Source of the DNA: Mermis nigrescens
Taxonomy: Eukaryota > Nematoda > Enoplea > Mermithida > Mermithidae
Reading direction: 5' to 3'
Assembly (NCBI GenBank): GCA_036768485.1
Contig: JAVLUZ010000346.1
Location: 320,001-384,000, forward strand
DNA: 64,000 bases
Below the pieces are notes generated by a model. That model saw only the letters and a list, made by a program, of their open reading frames with translations. It was not told where the DNA came from and did not search any database. Numbering within the stretch: the first letter of the stretch is position 1; each line of letters starts with the position of its first letter. Below, one piece after another: positions 23,371-64,000 of this stretch. The translations under genes were made by a program, and so were the position numbers.

Positions 23371-23636
23371 CATACGTGGGCAGCACCGAAATTCTGGGGG
23401 GGCGGGCTGCAAGATTTTTCAAAGGTCAAAAAATGGCCTTTGGCGGTATGGCGGAATACGTCATTTTTCAACGTTTCTCATCGAGCACTACCCATTGGCA
23501 TCAAAAAATTGCGAAAAAACAACAAAAATTTTCAAAAACATTGAATTCTGGGGGGTATTTTGGTTTCTAGGGGAAGGGGGTATTTTGGTTTCTCGGGGGT
23601 GCATACCCCCGCAAACCCCCCTCACGCCCAGGTGTG
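23371..23636 (+). mobile_element. Family-A MITE, TSD CTGGTACG/CTGGTAAG
   Basis: CATACGTGGGCAGCACC to CGCCCAGGTGTG; the octamers match at 7 of 8. Confidence 0.9.
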
Positions 23637-24306
23637 CTGGTAAGGTAAAAATTACTAAGGCAAAAAGTCAGAGAGATCAGAAAGTTAACGAGGTTGAGCA
23701 TTGTCAACCAGCGATACCAGCTATATATAAAAATCTAATTTGAACTAAAAAAATCGATGTCAGATAAGATGCAAAATTCGCGTAAGGAAAAATTGTGGAA
23801 TTTTCATAGGATGTTCAGATTTTTTGTTCTTTTTTTCTGCAGACAAAAATTGAAAAATTGTGTTTTTTGCCACTAACGCCACTTTATCAACATTTTTGAC
23901 AATTTTTGAAACCCTCACCCAGAATTAGGGCACCGCCCATGTACGTATATGATTATAGACCATTTTCGCGGAGGGCTACGAGTTTTAAAAGTTTTGGCAG
24001 TCAATCAAATAAATGCGCTAAACTTTTGATTAAGACCGAAACGAAGGAGCGTCTGCGTTGATTCAAAATCTCGGAATGACGAATTTCGGACAAAATACAA
24101 AACTTTTCAGAAAGGGCGAGAATGCCGTAAGGAAAGTTGGCTCATCGTAACAAAATAATGATTAAACGGCACAAAGTGCGCATAATTTGTCATTTTGAGC
24201 CAAATTCTTTAAAAATCAAAAATTCTAAGGGGAAGGGAAAATCTTTTATGGGTTATGGAGGGCAAAAGCTAAACAAAGTCACCAGATCATATGTGACCGT
24301 CGTAAC

Positions 24307-24583
24307 CATAGGTGGGCGCCACCAAAGTTCTGGGGGGGGTGCAAAATTTTCTCAAACGTCAAAAAATGACCTTGAAAATGGTGGTATGGCATGGCGTAAA
24401 ACACCATTTTTAAACGTTTCTCATCGAGCACTATCCATTGGCATCAAAAAATTGCGAAAAAAACAACAGAATTTTCAGAAATTGAATTCTGGGGGTGGTA
24501 TTTTGGTTTCTGGGGTGGAGGGGGTTATTTTGGTTTCTGAGGGGTATTATACCCCTCCCCCAAACCCCTCACGCCCAGGTATG
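24307..24583 (+). mobile_element. Family-A MITE, TSD GTCGTAAC/GTCGTAAG
   Basis: CATAGGTGGGCGCCACC to CGCCCAGGTATG; the octamers match at 7 of 8. Confidence 0.9.
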
Positions 24584-24794
24584 GTCGTAAGTCAAAATTT
24601 TCGGTAGTGCTTACTATAGAACCCATCTCACATCCTAGTTTATGATAAAAAGGCACGAAAAGACTATACGGGTCTCCTGCAATACCCCCAATTTTCCAAA
24701 TAATCTCGTTACAGCGACGTCCTAAAAGCTATACAGATGAATCAAAACGAATCGTTTGCTAAAAAATGTTTAATTAGCGAAAATACAAGTACAA

Positions 24795-25195
24795 CATGCA
24801 TGATCTTGGCGGCTTACAGCCCAGAAAAATTTTCACCCCACCTCAAAACTTTTTAAACCCTCCCACCGAATTAGCGATTTTACTAAAAATTCGTAAAAAT
24901 GCAGTTTTAAGCTTTTTAAGCGACCGTTTCGCTCGAAAGTGTAAAATAAACACATTTTTGACTATATTTCCTTTAATCAATGGATTTTTTTCACGTTTTT
25001 TTGAAACTTTTAATTTGTTAATGTTCTAGAAAGAAAGTGAATTGTCAGGAAAGCGAAAAATGGCGGTTTTGACGCATAACCATCATTTTTGAGACCAAAG
25101 AATGCGCTTTAAACAAATTTTTGATATCAGCCCTGCCCCCGCCCCCTCCCACGCAACCCGCCCCCTTAATTCCGATGCTGTACGCGTCTGGATTA
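24795..25195 (-). mobile_element. Family-B MITE directly downstream of the CLC stop
   Basis: ACATGCATGATCTTGGCGG to CCGATGCTGTACGCGTC, 30 bp past the CLC stop. The CLC 3' UTR probably reads into it. Confidence 0.75.
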
Positions 25196-25224
25196 CAATA
25201 CATACGCAAAAACTCAAGATTTAA

Positions 25225-64000
<38,776 letters not shown>

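Larger units (their letters stand above)
20075..25224. other. Spacer between EMC10 start and CLC stop
   Basis: Repeat-rich, with no supported gene on either strand. Contains a GGACGGGGCGAA-bearing segment (20330-20640), an (AAAT)n run (21456-21510), a 53-bp hairpin (21720-21772), a family-D copy (21925-22090), and the A and B copies listed below. EMC10's promoter must lie here; I see no clear core element. Confidence 0.55.

Overview
This is animal nuclear DNA from an invertebrate-like genome. It is AT-rich and intron-rich, and packed with DNA-transposon relics and one Penelope-like retroelement. I cannot name the species. Two protein genes can be reconstructed exon by exon, both on the minus strand. 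Every splice phase closes, so these models do not rest on long open frames; most long frames in the window are chance or transposon frames.

Gene 1 (63913-64000 down to 25225) is a CLC chloride/proton exchanger of the ClC-6/7 class, closest to ClC-7. Eighteen exons give 703 residues through the stop; the N-terminal exons lie beyond base 64000. The chloride-site serine, gating glutamate, proton glutamate, GLFIP motif, pore tyrosine and both CBS domains are intact, so it should be a working endosomal/lysosomal antiporter. Gene 2 (20074 down to 6457) is complete EMC10, a subunit of the ER membrane protein insertase: eight exons, 210 residues, with a signal peptide, a lumenal domain and one C-terminal membrane helix. 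The genes lie head to tail, about 5.1 kb apart between coding ends. I see no functional link beyond membrane-protein biogenesis.

Layout: 1-1.8 kb Penelope-like element; 2-6.4 kb repeats downstream of EMC10; 6.4-20.1 kb EMC10; 20.1-25.2 kb intergenic repeats; 25.2-64 kb the CLC gene. Introns and spacers hold many copies of two MITE families. Family A is about 250-280 bp and family B about 410 bp. Both have CATAC-type inverted ends and 8-bp target duplications that can often be read directly. There are also at least four larger hAT-like elements whose ends carry GC-rich palindromic arrays, TA-flanked pogo/mariner-like elements, a head-to-head pair of elements carrying a decayed Myb/SANT-like domain, and a 2-kb element built from repeated AGTGACCGGTCACT palindromes.

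Three signals stand out beyond the genes. A GGCGC-TTC-GCGCC hairpin is shared by otherwise different repeat families. The heptamer GTGTAAA/TTTACAC is strongly enriched in the non-transposon DNA. Two MITE insertions have target duplications that coincide with or overlap splice donor sites of the two genes.
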